A DNA stretch of 64,000 nt from Sandaracinobacteroides sp039808025 (lineage in GTDB: Bacteria; Pseudomonadota; Alphaproteobacteria; Sphingomonadales; Sphingomonadaceae). Positions 24,372 to 33,034 of the stretch are shown piece after piece; position 1 is the first letter of the stretch; every line of letters starts with the position of its first letter. Position numbers and translations under genes: made by a program. The stretch spans positions 62,001-126,000 of the forward strand of contig JBDHSK010000002.1 of the NCBI GenBank assembly GCA_039808025.1, given 5' to 3'. The notes under the pieces are model-generated. The model saw only the letters and a program-made list of their open reading frames with translations. It did no database searches and was not told the DNA's origin.

Positions 24372-27300
24372 ATGGCTGGCGCAACGTCCTCAGCAGTCTC
24401 CCCGTGGGAAGCCCTCGATGATGCCAAATATGCTGACGAGGCACAGGTGGTCAGGAACCTGCTTGCCGCCAATCCGCTGACAGCTGCCGAGCGAAAGCAG
24501 ATCGTCGAACGCGCCACCAGGCTGGTGGAGACCGCCCGCAATTCGCCGGCCCGTCAGGGCGTCGTCGAGGGGTTCCTGCAGCAGTTTTCACTGGGCACGC
24601 AGGAAGGGCTGGCGCTGATGTGTCTGGCGGAAGCCCTGCTGCGCATCCCCGACGATGAAACCCAGAGCCTGCTGATCGCCGAGAAAATCGGCTCCGGAGA
24701 CTGGGAAGCCCATCTCGGCCAGTCCGACAGTCTGTTCATCAACGCATCGACCTGGGGGCTGATGCTGACCCGACGATTCGTCGATGTCGACGAGGAAGGC
24801 AAGAAAGACCCCGTCGGCTTCATGCGCCGCATCACCAACCAACTTGGCCAGCCAGTTGTGCGCAAGGCCGTGTCGACTGCGGTTCGCATCATGGGCGAAC
24901 AATTCGTGCTGGGGCGCACCATCGGCGACGCCCTGAAGCGGGCCGCCAAGGAAAAATATCTGTGCTCTTTCGATATGCTGGGCGAAGGGGCGCGCACCGA
25001 GGCCGACGCCGAACGCTATGCCCGCATCTATGCCGAAGCCATCGAAGCGGTTGGTCGTGCCCGGGGTAAGGGGCTTCCCCCTGAAGATGGCCATGGCGTC
25101 TCGGTCAAGCTATCGGCCCTGTCGCCACGCTATCAGGCCGTTCAGGAACAGCGGGTCTGGGACACGCTCTATCCGCGCCTGCTTGCGCTTGCCGAACTGG
25201 CGGCGCGCCACGATCTCAACCTGGCGATCGACGCCGAAGAGGCCGACCGGCTGGTGCTGTCGATGAAGCTGATCGACAAGCTGGCGCACGAACCGTCGCT
25301 TGGCAGCTGGACCGGGCTTGGCGTTGTGGTGCAGGCCTATCAGAAGCGCTCGCTCGACGTCATCCAGTCCCTCGCGGCACTGGCGCGGACGTCTGGGCGG
25401 CGGATCATGGTGCGACTGGTGAAGGGCGCCTACTGGGATACCGAGATCAAGCTTGCCCAGATGAACGGCCGGCCCGATTATCCGGTTTTCACCACCAAAC
25501 CGGCGACTGACCTCAACTATCTGGTATCGGCCCAGGCGCTGATCAACGAAGCGCCGGCCCTCTATCCGCAATTCGCCACCCATAACGCCCACACACTGGT
25601 GGCGGTTCAGCACATGGCCGAACGCAAGGGCATCCGCATCGAACATCAGCGCCTGCACGGCATGGGCGAGGCGCTTTACGAGGCTGCCGGACTGGCCCGC
25701 AAGGTGCGTGCCTACGCACCGGTTGGAAGCCACGAGGAACTGCTGCCCTATCTGGTGCGCCGCCTGCTGGAAAACGGCGCCAACTCCAGCTTCGTTCATG
25801 CCCTGCTCGACGAACGGGTGCCGGCCGCCCATGTAGTTGCCGACCCGATCACCGCCGTCGAGGCAGCGCCCGACCGTCACCCGAAAATCCCCACGCCCAT
25901 CAACATGTATGGCCCCGGCCGCCGGAACCCTGAAGGCCGGGACTACAGTATCGCCGCCGCCCGCGAACTGGCTGACCGGGCAACCAGGGCGCTGCGCCCG
26001 GCGGTATCAGGGCCGATCATCAACGGAGAGTTGCGCACCCACACACCGGGGGTGGCCATTCCCAGCCCGGCCGACGCTGGCGTGATTGCCGGAACCGTGC
26101 ACCCCGCCACCACCGAAGATATCGACGAGGCAGCAAAACTGGCTCGCGCGGCAATGCCGGCCTGGGATCTGCTGGGTGGCCCGGCCCGCGCCGAAGTGCT
26201 GCGCCGCACCGCCGACCTGCTGGAAGCCGACACCGACAATCTGATCGCCCTGCTGTCGCGCGAAGGCGGCAAGACCCTGAACGACGGTATTGCCGAAGTG
26301 CGTGAAGCTGCCGATTTCTGCCGCTATTACGCCAATCTTGCCGAACAGCAGTTCGGGGCGCCCAAGCCGCTGCCTGGACCGGTGGGGGAAACCAATGCCC
26401 TGCAACTGGCAGGCCGTGGCACCTTCACCTGCATCTCACCGTGGAACTTCCCGCTTGCCATCTTCACGGGGCAGATCGCCGCAGCACTGGCAGCCGGCAA
26501 TGCCGTGCTTGCAAAACCCGCCGAACAAACGCCATTGGTCGCAGCCGCTTCGGTGCAGGCCTTCCACAAGGCAGGGCTTGATCCACGGCTGCTGGCCCTG
26601 ATTCCCGGCAATGGTGCGACGGTGGGGGCGGCACTGGTGTCGCATCCGCTGGTCGATGGCGTCGCCTTCACCGGCGGCACCGATACCGCCTGGGCGATCA
26701 ACCGCGCCATTGCGGCAAGGCCCGGCGCCATCATCCCGCTGATCGCTGAAACCGGTGGCCTCAATGCCATGTTCGTCGACACCTCGGCCCTGAAGGAGCA
26801 GGTCGTCGATGACGTTCTTCTGTCAGCCTTCGGGTCGGCGGGGCAGCGGTGTTCGGCCCTGCGCATGTTGTTTCTGCCCGAGGAATCCGCCGATCAGCTG
26901 ATCGAAACCCTGAATGGCGCTGTCGATGCCATGGTGCTGGGCGATCCTGCCAGCCCGCAAACCGATGTCGGCCCGGTGATCGACAGCGAGGCAAGAGCGG
27001 GGCTCGAGGCCCACCTTGCGCGCCTCGACAAGGATGCCCGCATACTGAAACGACTCGATCCCGGCGATCTTGCCCGGCGCGGCACCTTCTTCGGACCGGT
27101 CATCGCCGAAGTGCCGACTCCGGATTTCCTGGAACGCGAGGTGTTCGGGCCGATCCTGCACATCTACCGTTACAAGGCCGACGAACTCGACCATGTGGCG
27201 CGGCGGCTGGCCGCGCGCGGCTATGGGCTGACTCTGGGAATCCACAGCCGCACCGACCGCTTCGTTGAGCGCATCCGCGAGCTGGTGCCAGCCGGCAACA

Positions 27301-27482
27301 GCTATGTGAACCGCTCGATGACCGGGGCCGTGGTTGGGGTTCAACCCTTTGGCGGTGAAGGGCTTTCCGGAACCGGACCCAAGGCGGGCGGGCCGCACGC
27401 GCTGCTGCGCTATGCTGTCGAGCGCACCATCACCGTCAACATCGCCGCCACCGGTGGCGACCCGTCGCTGTTCGCCCTGTAA
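24372..27482 (+). CDS. putA: Bifunctional proline dehydrogenase / L-glutamate gamma-semialdehyde dehydrogenase
   Basis: Two-step oxidation of proline to glutamate with FAD and NAD, 1036 residues. The proline dehydrogenase barrel occupies roughly residues 60-460 and includes VRLVKGAYWDTEIK (about 346-359). The aldehyde dehydrogenase half covers about 510-1030, with catalytic Glu793 in AETGG and Cys827 in AGQRCSALR. There is no N-terminal ribbon-helix-helix DNA-binding domain, so this is a short PutA that cannot repress its own gene; the neighbouring Lrp-type protein may control it. The ATG at 24372 follows GGAGG by six bases; an ATG four codons upstream overlaps that site. Expected at the inner face of the membrane, feeding electrons to quinone. 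Confidence 0.97.
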   Translation: MAGATSSAVSPWEALDDAKYADEAQVVRNLLAANPLTAAERKQIVERATRLVETARNSPARQGVVEGFLQQFSLGTQEGLALMCLAEALLRIPDDETQSLLIAEKIGSGDWEAHLGQSDSLFINASTWGLMLTRRFVDVDEEGKKDPVGFMRRITNQLGQPVVRKAVSTAVRIMGEQFVLGRTIGDALKRAAKEKYLCSFDMLGEGARTEADAERYARIYAEAIEAVGRARGKGLPPEDGHGVSVKLSALSPRYQAVQEQRVWDTLYPRLLALAELAARHDLNLAIDAEEADRLVLSMKLIDKLAHEPSLGSWTGLGVVVQAYQKRSLDVIQSLAALARTSGRRIMVRLVKGAYWDTEIKLAQMNGRPDYPVFTTKPATDLNYLVSAQALINEAPALYPQFATHNAHTLVAVQHMAERKGIRIEHQRLHGMGEALYEAAGLARKVRAYAPVGSHEELLPYLVRRLLENGANSSFVHALLDERVPAAHVVADPITAVEAAPDRHPKIPTPINMYGPGRRNPEGRDYSIAAARELADRATRALRPAVSGPIINGELRTHTPGVAIPSPADAGVIAGTVHPATTEDIDEAAKLARAAMPAWDLLGGPARAEVLRRTADLLEADTDNLIALLSREGGKTLNDGIAEVREAADFCRYYANLAEQQFGAPKPLPGPVGETNALQLAGRGTFTCISPWNFPLAIFTGQIAAALAAGNAVLAKPAEQTPLVAAASVQAFHKAGLDPRLLALIPGNGATVGAALVSHPLVDGVAFTGGTDTAWAINRAIAARPGAIIPLIAETGGLNAMFVDTSALKEQVVDDVLLSAFGSAGQRCSALRMLFLPEESADQLIETLNGAVDAMVLGDPASPQTDVGPVIDSEARAGLEAHLARLDKDARILKRLDPGDLARRGTFFGPVIAEVPTPDFLEREVFGPILHIYRYKADELDHVARRLAARGYGLTLGIHSRTDRFVERIRELVPAGNSYVNRSMTGAVVGVQPFGGEGLSGTGPKAGGPHALLRYAVERTITVNIAATGGDPSLFAL

Positions 27483-27585
27483 CCCGTAGTAGGTCTGACA
27501 AGCTCCAGACCGCCCCGGGATGTGAATTATTGTTAATTATCTTCTTGTAAAACCAAGTGTAAATCACTGCAAAGATTGCCGTCAT

Positions 27586-27632
27586 CCGTCTTGATGTATC
27601 AGCTCCAAAAGGTCATCTGATACTCAAGACGG
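27586..27632. repeat. Long inverted repeat downstream of putA
   Basis: CCGTCTTGATGTATCAG (27586-27602) and CTGATACTCAAGACGG (27617-27632) pair over 16 bp with one bulged T; the loop is 14 bases. It is about 100 bases after the putA stop and 115 before the next gene. It is too perfect to be chance, but no T-run follows on either strand, so a simple intrinsic terminator is unlikely. Confidence 0.65.
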
Positions 27633-27665
27633 AAAGGCAAAGCTGGTCTGTTACCCTACTCTTCC

Positions 27666-27690
27666 CTGTTCAGGCATAATTACTGAACAG
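27666..27690. repeat. Second inverted repeat upstream of the Gly-rich protein gene
   Basis: CTGTTCAG (27666-27673) and CTGAACAG (27683-27690) form a perfect 8-bp dyad with a 9-base AT-rich loop, 58 bases before the start at 27749. It could be an operator or a leader hairpin. Confidence 0.5.
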
Positions 27691-27748
27691 TCAGGGGGAA
27701 TTTGGTTAACGGTTATTGGCATTGTCTTTCACAACAGTGAGAGACGTT

Positions 27749-28345
27749 ATGATCGGACTGAAGGAAATCTGTGCGCTGCTGGCGGCTGGCTCGATGGGAG
27801 CCGGTTCGGTGGTTGCCGTTCAGAAGGTGCGGGCTCCAACCCCGGCGGTCAAGAAAATCAGCGCCCCGGCCAGGCACCGCGCCGCACCGCGCCGCACACC
27901 GCGCATCCCGGTGGCACAAGCCCCGGCCCAACCTGCATTCACCGTCGATGATTGCCCGGCACCCAGCCTTGGCGGCACCAACCTTGCCGACCTGTCACCA
28001 GTGCCCTTTGAACCCAACCCCGGCAAAGGGTTGGTCGGCGAACCCGGCGGCATACCTGGCCTGTATTACCCCGCTGTCTTTCCGCCAACAGGTGGAGGCG
28101 GCTGGGGTGGAGGCGGCGGAGGCTGGGGCGGCGGAGGTGGCCGGCCAGACGGCGGTGGTGGCACCAACCCCAATCCCAATCCCAATCCCAATCCCAATCC
28201 CAACCCGGAACCTCCCATCGTCGCACCGGCCGTTCCCGAACCGGCAAGCTGGGTAATGATGGTAAGTGGCGTCGGGCTGGTCGGGCTTGCCCTGCGGCGC
28301 AACCGGCCCGTTCCGACAGAAGGTGCTGCCCTCACCAAGGTCTGA
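27749..28345 (+). CDS. Exported low-complexity protein with PEP-CTERM-like anchor
   Basis: Protein of 198 residues with no recognisable enzyme domain. The N-terminus (about 1-25) is a weak signal or membrane segment. Then come a basic Pro/Arg/Ala-rich stretch, a glycine-rich block GGGGWGGGGGGWGGGGG (about 112-128) and seven Asn-Pro dipeptides. The C-terminus VPEPASWVMM plus a hydrophobic helix and ALRRNR is a PEPxxW sorting signal, slightly divergent from the others here. The start at 27749 has GAGAG upstream; a TTG at 27716 would add 11 residues. It is likely a surface-anchored structural or adhesive protein; this is inference from composition. Confidence 0.7.
   Translation: MIGLKEICALLAAGSMGAGSVVAVQKVRAPTPAVKKISAPARHRAAPRRTPRIPVAQAPAQPAFTVDDCPAPSLGGTNLADLSPVPFEPNPGKGLVGEPGGIPGLYYPAVFPPTGGGGWGGGGGGWGGGGGRPDGGGGTNPNPNPNPNPNPNPEPPIVAPAVPEPASWVMMVSGVGLVGLALRRNRPVPTEGAALTKV
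28166..28207 (+). repeat. Tandem hexanucleotide repeat encoding (Asn-Pro)7
   Basis: Units of CCCAAT are repeated head to tail inside the gene and encode seven consecutive Asn-Pro pairs. Such repeats can change in number by slippage, in-frame here because the unit is six bases. Confidence 0.85.
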
Positions 28346-28363
28346 TCTTTCGACGGCTGGCGG

Positions 28364-29728
28364 TCAGGCGCTTTCGCTGCGCATCCGGCCGCCCAGCGCC
28401 ACAAATCGCATCCACAAGGCGAACCCGGACAGCAGGCTGGCGACCGCCACCCCCCAGACGATGCCTGACAGACCCAGCCCGCGGCCAACCCCCAGCCACC
28501 AGCACAGCGGCAGCATGACGACGATGTAGCTGACGAAATGCATGGCAGTCGGCCACCAGATATCGCCGCGTGACCGTAACGCCTGCGCACTCACTACTTG
28601 CGCGCCATCGGCCATGAAGAAGAAACAGGCGACAAACAGCGGTGGCCCGGCCATCGCCAGCAGTGCCGGGTCATCGGCGTAAATGCGCACAACCAGCCCG
28701 CTGTCGAAGAACACCACCAGTGAAATCAGCGCCAGTACCGATAATGCCAGCGTCATGCCCATGCGAAAGGCCCGCCGCACACCGGGCAGATGGCGTGCCC
28801 CCACACTGCGGGCCACCAGCACCCCGGTGGCGGCGGCAATGCCCAGCGGCACCATGAACACCAGTGACGCCACATTGATGACCACTGCCCATGCTGCCAC
28901 CGCCATCACCCCCAGCTGGGCGGCTATGAAACTGATTGCGGAAAAGGCGCCGCCTTCGATTGCAAACGAGATCCCCGAGGCATAGCCGATGCGCCGTTGC
29001 TCTCGCGAGGCGGCGCGAACATGTCCGCCGCGCCAGAAAACCCCCAGCTCACGGGATTGCGGCCAATGCCACACCCACGCAAACAGCATCAGCATCAGCG
29101 CTGTTCGTGCAAAGAACGTAACCCATGCAGCCGCCAACGCCCCTGAAACCGGAAACGGCGAGGTTCCCGGCACAAGCCACAAAGCCAATGCCAGATTGAC
29201 GGCATTGGCAACCCACATGGCAACCATCGGCACATGCGGGCGCTCCTGCCCTTCCAGCCACAGCCATACGGCATCAGCCAGCAGATACGGGGTGATCGAC
29301 AGGGAAAAGACCAGCAGCACCGGCGTTGCCCCGTTCACAACGGCCGGCGGAAGGCCCATATGGGCAAGAACAAACGGCCCGCCCGCTGCCAGCACCACCG
29401 TCGAGATCAGCCCGATCAGCAGCGCATAGAACAGCCCGCGCTGCAGCACTGCCCCCGTCATTTCGGGCTGACCGGCACCTCGATAGCGCGCAGTCATCAC
29501 CTGGATGCCCATCAGCAGCCCGAGTCCCGTCACCATCACTGTTCCAGTGGGCGCCCACCCCAGCGAGTGAAAGCCCAGTTGTTCGGCACTGTGGTGGCCA
29601 ACGACGATGGCGTCGGTCAGCCCCATGGCCATCACCCCCAGCCGCGACATCACATTGGGGCCCGCAAGCTTCAGAAGCTCGGCATAGGTTCCGTCCACAG
29701 GCACGGGGTCAGCAACAGTCGATGGCAT
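28364..29728 (-). CDS. MATE-family multidrug efflux transporter
   Basis: Inner-membrane cation-coupled exporter, 454 residues with about 12 helices in two homologous halves. Segments such as LGLTDAIVVGHHSAEQLG-like text near the N-terminus and the repeated glycine/alanine-rich helices fit MATE proteins. The gene faces the low-complexity gene convergently (18 bases apart) and is divergent from the gapR-like gene. Substrates are unknown. Confidence 0.9.
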   Translation of the reverse strand: MPSTVADPVPVDGTYAELLKLAGPNVMSRLGVMAMGLTDAIVVGHHSAEQLGFHSLGWAPTGTVMVTGLGLLMGIQVMTARYRGAGQPEMTGAVLQRGLFYALLIGLISTVVLAAGGPFVLAHMGLPPAVVNGATPVLLVFSLSITPYLLADAVWLWLEGQERPHVPMVAMWVANAVNLALALWLVPGTSPFPVSGALAAAWVTFFARTALMLMLFAWVWHWPQSRELGVFWRGGHVRAASREQRRIGYASGISFAIEGGAFSAISFIAAQLGVMAVAAWAVVINVASLVFMVPLGIAAATGVLVARSVGARHLPGVRRAFRMGMTLALSVLALISLVVFFDSGLVVRIYADDPALLAMAGPPLFVACFFFMADGAQVVSAQALRSRGDIWWPTAMHFVSYIVVMLPLCWWLGVGRGLGLSGIVWGVAVASLLSGFALWMRFVALGGRMRSESA

Positions 29729-29770
29729 GGCCGGCGGCTCATAGAGAGGTTTGACGGTTGCGAAAACCCC

Positions 29771-29794
29771 AAGCCGCCGCTAGCTGCGGCGCTT
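29771..29794. repeat. Hairpin between the MATE gene and the gapR-like gene
   Basis: AAGCCGCCGC (29771-29780) pairs with GCGGCGCTT (29786-29794) with one bulge around a 5-base loop, in the 87-base divergent region. It would lie in the leader of the gapR-like mRNA. Confidence 0.4.
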
Positions 29795-29815
29795 GATCAA
29801 CCGGAAAGGCAAGGA

Positions 29816-30055
29816 ATGGGAAGCGCCAACGTTTCCGCCGAGCAGCTCAAGCTGTTCATCGAGCGTATCGAGACACTGGAAGAAGAAAAACGCGGTATCG
29901 CCGACGACATCAAGGACGTTTACGCCGAGGCCAAGGCCAATGGCTATGATGTGAAAACCATGCGTTCAATTGTGAAGCTGCGCAAGATGGACGCCAACGC
30001 TCGCGCGGAAATGGAAGCCCTGCTCGACACCTACAGGGCGGCTCTGAACGTCTGA
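29816..30055 (+). CDS. DUF2312 protein, GapR-like nucleoid protein
   Basis: Small protein of 79 residues of the DUF2312/UPF0335 family, whose best known member is GapR of Caulobacter, a nucleoid protein that binds overtwisted AT-rich DNA during replication. The core LFIERIETLEEEKRGIADD followed by DVYAEAKANGYDVK matches the family, with a helical, charged pattern compatible with its dimeric coiled structure. AAGGA lies next to the ATG, with GGAAAGG slightly further up. It precedes yebC and ruvCAB by 72 bases on the same strand. Confidence 0.9.
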   Translation: MGSANVSAEQLKLFIERIETLEEEKRGIADDIKDVYAEAKANGYDVKTMRSIVKLRKMDANARAEMEALLDTYRAALNV

Positions 30056-30127
30056 CCAATAGGCGCGGAGTCGGCCGCTTGCGGTCGCCACTTCCCATAG
30101 GACAGCACGCACGATAAGGCAGAGTGT

Positions 30128-30868
30128 ATGGCAGGTCATTCCAAGTTCAAGAACATCATGTACCGCAAGGGCGCGCAGGATGCGAAGCGCTCGAGGCTGT
30201 TTTCCAAGCTGGCGCGCGAGATCACCACTGCCGCCAAGGGCGGTAACTCTGACCCGGAGTTCAACCCGCGGTTGAGGGCGGTGATCGCCACTGCCAAGGC
30301 CAATTCCATGCCCAAGGACAATATCGAACGGGCACTGAAAAAGGCCGAGGGTGGCGATGCCGACAATTACGAAGAAGTACGCTACGAAGGGTTCGGGCCG
30401 GGCGGAGTCTCGATCATCGTCGAAACCCTGACCGACAATAGGAACCGCACGGCAACCGATGTGCGCACTGCCTTTTCCAAGAATGGTGGCAACGTCGGTT
30501 CCACTGGCTCGGTGTCGCATGGCTTTGATCGTCTGGGGCTTATTTCCTACCCGGCCAGTGCGGGCAGCGCCGACGCCGTGTTCGAGGCCGCTCTCGAAGC
30601 CGGCGCCGATGACGTCGAATCGAGCGATGACGGCCACGACATCTGGACGGCGCCAGATGCGCTGCACGAAGTGGCGCGGGCGCTGGAAGCGGCGCTTGGT
30701 CCGGCTGAAGGCGCAAAACTGGCCTGGCGCCCCAAAGACAGCGTGGCGGTTGGCGCTGACACGGCGGCCCAGTTGCTGAAAATGATCGATGCACTCGAAG
30801 ACAGCGACGATGTGCAGAATGTCTATGGCAACTACGATATCGCCGACGACGTCCTGGCCGGGCTATGA
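30128..30868 (+). CDS. yebC: YebC/PmpR-family protein
   Basis: Cytoplasmic protein of 246 residues, full family length. The signature MAGHSKFKNIMYRKGAQDAKR is split over the first 21 residues, followed by GGNSDPEFNPRLRAVIATAKAN. Family members have been described as transcription regulators and, more recently, as factors that help ribosomes on proline stretches. AAGG precedes the start. Its stop overlaps ruvC by four bases. Confidence 0.96.
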   Translation: MAGHSKFKNIMYRKGAQDAKRSRLFSKLAREITTAAKGGNSDPEFNPRLRAVIATAKANSMPKDNIERALKKAEGGDADNYEEVRYEGFGPGGVSIIVETLTDNRNRTATDVRTAFSKNGGNVGSTGSVSHGFDRLGLISYPASAGSADAVFEAALEAGADDVESSDDGHDIWTAPDALHEVARALEAALGPAEGAKLAWRPKDSVAVGADTAAQLLKMIDALEDSDDVQNVYGNYDIADDVLAGL

Positions 30869-31353
30869 CCCTGATCCTCGGCCTTGATCCGGGACTTGGC
30901 CGAACTGGCTGGGGCCTGATCAAGGCCGAGGGCAACCGCCTGACGCATGTCGCCCATGGCGTGATCGTCACCACTCCTGCCCTGTCGCTGGCGGCGCGGC
31001 TGCTGCAACTGCATCAGGGCCTTGCCGATCTGCTGCGCGCCCATCAGCCTGCCGAGGCGGCGGTGGAGGAAGTGTTTGTGAACCGCAATCCGCAATCAAC
31101 GCTGAAGCTGGGGCAGGCGCGCGGCGTGGTGTTGCTGGCGATTGCCAACCTCCCCCACGCCGAACACGCCACACGGCTGGTGAAAAAGGCGGTGGTCGGC
31201 ACCGGCACTGCCGACAAGACGCAGGTGATGGCGATGGTGGCGCGGCTGCTGCCAGGCTGCGGGCCGATGGGCGAAGATGAAGCAGATGCGCTTGCTGTGG
31301 CGATTGCCCATGCCCATCTGCGCACCGCCCCGCAACGGGTGGTGGCAGCATGA
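30865..31353 (+). CDS. ruvC: Crossover junction endodeoxyribonuclease RuvC
   Basis: Holliday-junction resolvase, 162 residues. Catalytic acidic residues are visible in LGLDPGLGRTGWG (Asp7), VEEVF in the middle and DEADALAVAIAHAH near the C-terminus. It resolves junctions moved by RuvAB. The gene overlaps yebC and ruvA by four bases each (ATGA), so translation is coupled along the operon. Confidence 0.97.
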   Translation: MTLILGLDPGLGRTGWGLIKAEGNRLTHVAHGVIVTTPALSLAARLLQLHQGLADLLRAHQPAEAAVEEVFVNRNPQSTLKLGQARGVVLLAIANLPHAEHATRLVKKAVVGTGTADKTQVMAMVARLLPGCGPMGEDEADALAVAIAHAHLRTAPQRVVAA

Positions 31354-31946
31354 TCGCCTCGTTGAAAGGGCTGGTGCAATCGATCGGCGCCGACCATGCC
31401 GTCATCGAGGTCGGCGGCGTCGGCTATCTGGTGCAGGCCTCAACCCGCACACTGGGCAGCCTGCAACCCGATGTGGCCTGCTTCCTGCTGATCGAAACCT
31501 CGGTGCGTGAAGACGCCATCACCCTTACCGGCTTTGGCACCACTACCGAACGCGACTGGTTCCGCCTGCTGACCAGCGTGCAGGGCGTTGGCGCCAAAGT
31601 GGCGCTCGCCCTTCTCGGTACCCTGACCGCCGAGGAACTGGCGCGCGCCATAACCTTCGATGACAAGGCCATGATCAGCCGTGCCAACGGCGTGGGCCCA
31701 CGGCTGGCCGCCCGCATCATCACCGAACTGAAGGGCAAGGCCCCGGCCGGAACCGGGGGCAGTTCCGGAAGCCCTGAAGCAGCCCCCGCCTCGTCGGCGG
31801 CCGCTGATGCTCTCTCCGCACTCGAGAATCTGGGGTTCCGCCCTGCCGAAGCCCTGCGCTTCGTCACCGAGGCAGAGCAGCAGCTGGGCACAGAGCTGCC
31901 CGCTTCCACCCTCATCCGTGAAGCACTGAAGCGGGCCAAGGCATGA
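31350..31946 (+). CDS. ruvA: Holliday junction branch migration protein RuvA
   Basis: DNA-junction-binding subunit of the RuvAB motor, 198 residues. The N-terminal OB domain starts MIASLKGLVQSIGADHAVIE; the middle shows helix-hairpin-helix text LLTSVQGVGAKVALALLG and ANGVGPRLAARIITELK. The flexible linker is Ala/Ser-rich, followed by the small C-terminal domain that touches RuvB. It overlaps its neighbours by four bases on each side. Confidence 0.97.
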   Translation: MIASLKGLVQSIGADHAVIEVGGVGYLVQASTRTLGSLQPDVACFLLIETSVREDAITLTGFGTTTERDWFRLLTSVQGVGAKVALALLGTLTAEELARAITFDDKAMISRANGVGPRLAARIITELKGKAPAGTGGSSGSPEAAPASSAAADALSALENLGFRPAEALRFVTEAEQQLGTELPASTLIREALKRAKA

Positions 31947-32971
31947 GCGAGAACCCCATCCTGTCGGCAGAGCGGGCGCAAGACGATGCCGATGCCGCCC
32001 TGCGCCCCAAACGGCTGGCGGATTTCGTCGGCCAGCCGGCCGCGCGCGCCAACCTGCGGGTGTTCATCGATGCCGCGCGCAGCCGTGGCGAATCGCTCGA
32101 CCATGTGCTGCTGTCGGGGCCGCCCGGCCTTGGCAAGACGACATTGGCCCAGATTGTGGCGCGCGAACTGGGGGTGGGGTTTCGCGCCACCTCGGGCCCG
32201 GTGATCGCCAAGGCCGGCGACCTCGCGGCACTGCTTACCAATCTCGAACCCAACGACGTATTGTTCATCGATGAAATCCATCGTCTGTCGCCAGCCGTTG
32301 AAGAAATTCTCTATCCGGCAATGGAAGACCGCGCCCTTGATCTGATGATCGGCGAGGGGCCCTCGGCGCGGTCGATCCGCATAGATCTGCCCCCCTTCAC
32401 GCTGATCGGTGCCACCACGCGCGCCGGGCTCGTCACCCAGCCTCTGCGCGACCGCTTCGGCATTCCGGTGCGCCTCAATTTCTATTCGGTCGAGGAACTG
32501 CACGGGGTGGTGACACGGGCTGCCCGCCTGCTCGACATGGCGCTCGATGACAGTGGTGCTTCAGAAATCGCCCGGCGCGCCCGTGGTACGCCGCGCATCG
32601 CCGGCCGGCTGCTGCGGCGGGTGCGCGATTTCGCCGTCGGGCGCCCCGGCGCCGTCGATGCCGCCTTTGCCGATCAGGCGCTGTCGCGGCTGGAAGTCGA
32701 TGCCCTGGGCCTCGATGCTCAGGATCGCCGCTACCTGTGGATGATCGCTGATCTTTATCGTGGCGGTCCGGTGGGTATTGAAACGCTGGCCGCCGGGCTC
32801 TCCGAAGCGCGCGACACACTGGAGGATGTGGTGGAGCCCTTCCTCATCCAGCAGGGGCTGGTGGCCCGAACCGCGCGCGGGCGGGTGCTGAACGCCACGG
32901 CCTGGGCGCACCTGGGGCTGAAGCCCCCCGCCGGAACACAGGCCAGCCTTCCCCTCGACCAGGAGGAATGA
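31943..32971 (+). CDS. ruvB: Holliday junction branch migration ATPase RuvB
   Basis: Hexameric AAA+ motor, 342 residues. Walker A GPPGLGKTT is at about residues 58-66, Walker B is FIDEIH, and sensor 1 is in IGATTRAG. The C-terminal winged-helix part is complete. Last of the yebC-ruvC-ruvA-ruvB run; dnaB starts 63 bases later. Confidence 0.97.
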   Translation: MSENPILSAERAQDDADAALRPKRLADFVGQPAARANLRVFIDAARSRGESLDHVLLSGPPGLGKTTLAQIVARELGVGFRATSGPVIAKAGDLAALLTNLEPNDVLFIDEIHRLSPAVEEILYPAMEDRALDLMIGEGPSARSIRIDLPPFTLIGATTRAGLVTQPLRDRFGIPVRLNFYSVEELHGVVTRAARLLDMALDDSGASEIARRARGTPRIAGRLLRRVRDFAVGRPGAVDAAFADQALSRLEVDALGLDAQDRRYLWMIADLYRGGPVGIETLAAGLSEARDTLEDVVEPFLIQQGLVARTARGRVLNATAWAHLGLKPPAGTQASLPLDQEE

Positions 32972-33034
32972 TCCACGAAATCCACAGGCCGCAGAGTTGC
33001 CCGAATCTGCTGAAGCAGTGCAGATAGCCGCATA

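Noticed and set aside
28166..28207. Short tandem repeats considered as a CRISPR array
   Set aside because: Units are six bases with no spacers and are in frame in a gene.
28066..28590. Minus-strand frame with GlyLeu and poly-Pro repeats
   Set aside because: The repeats are the reverse complement of the Asn-Pro and Gly-rich coding repeats.
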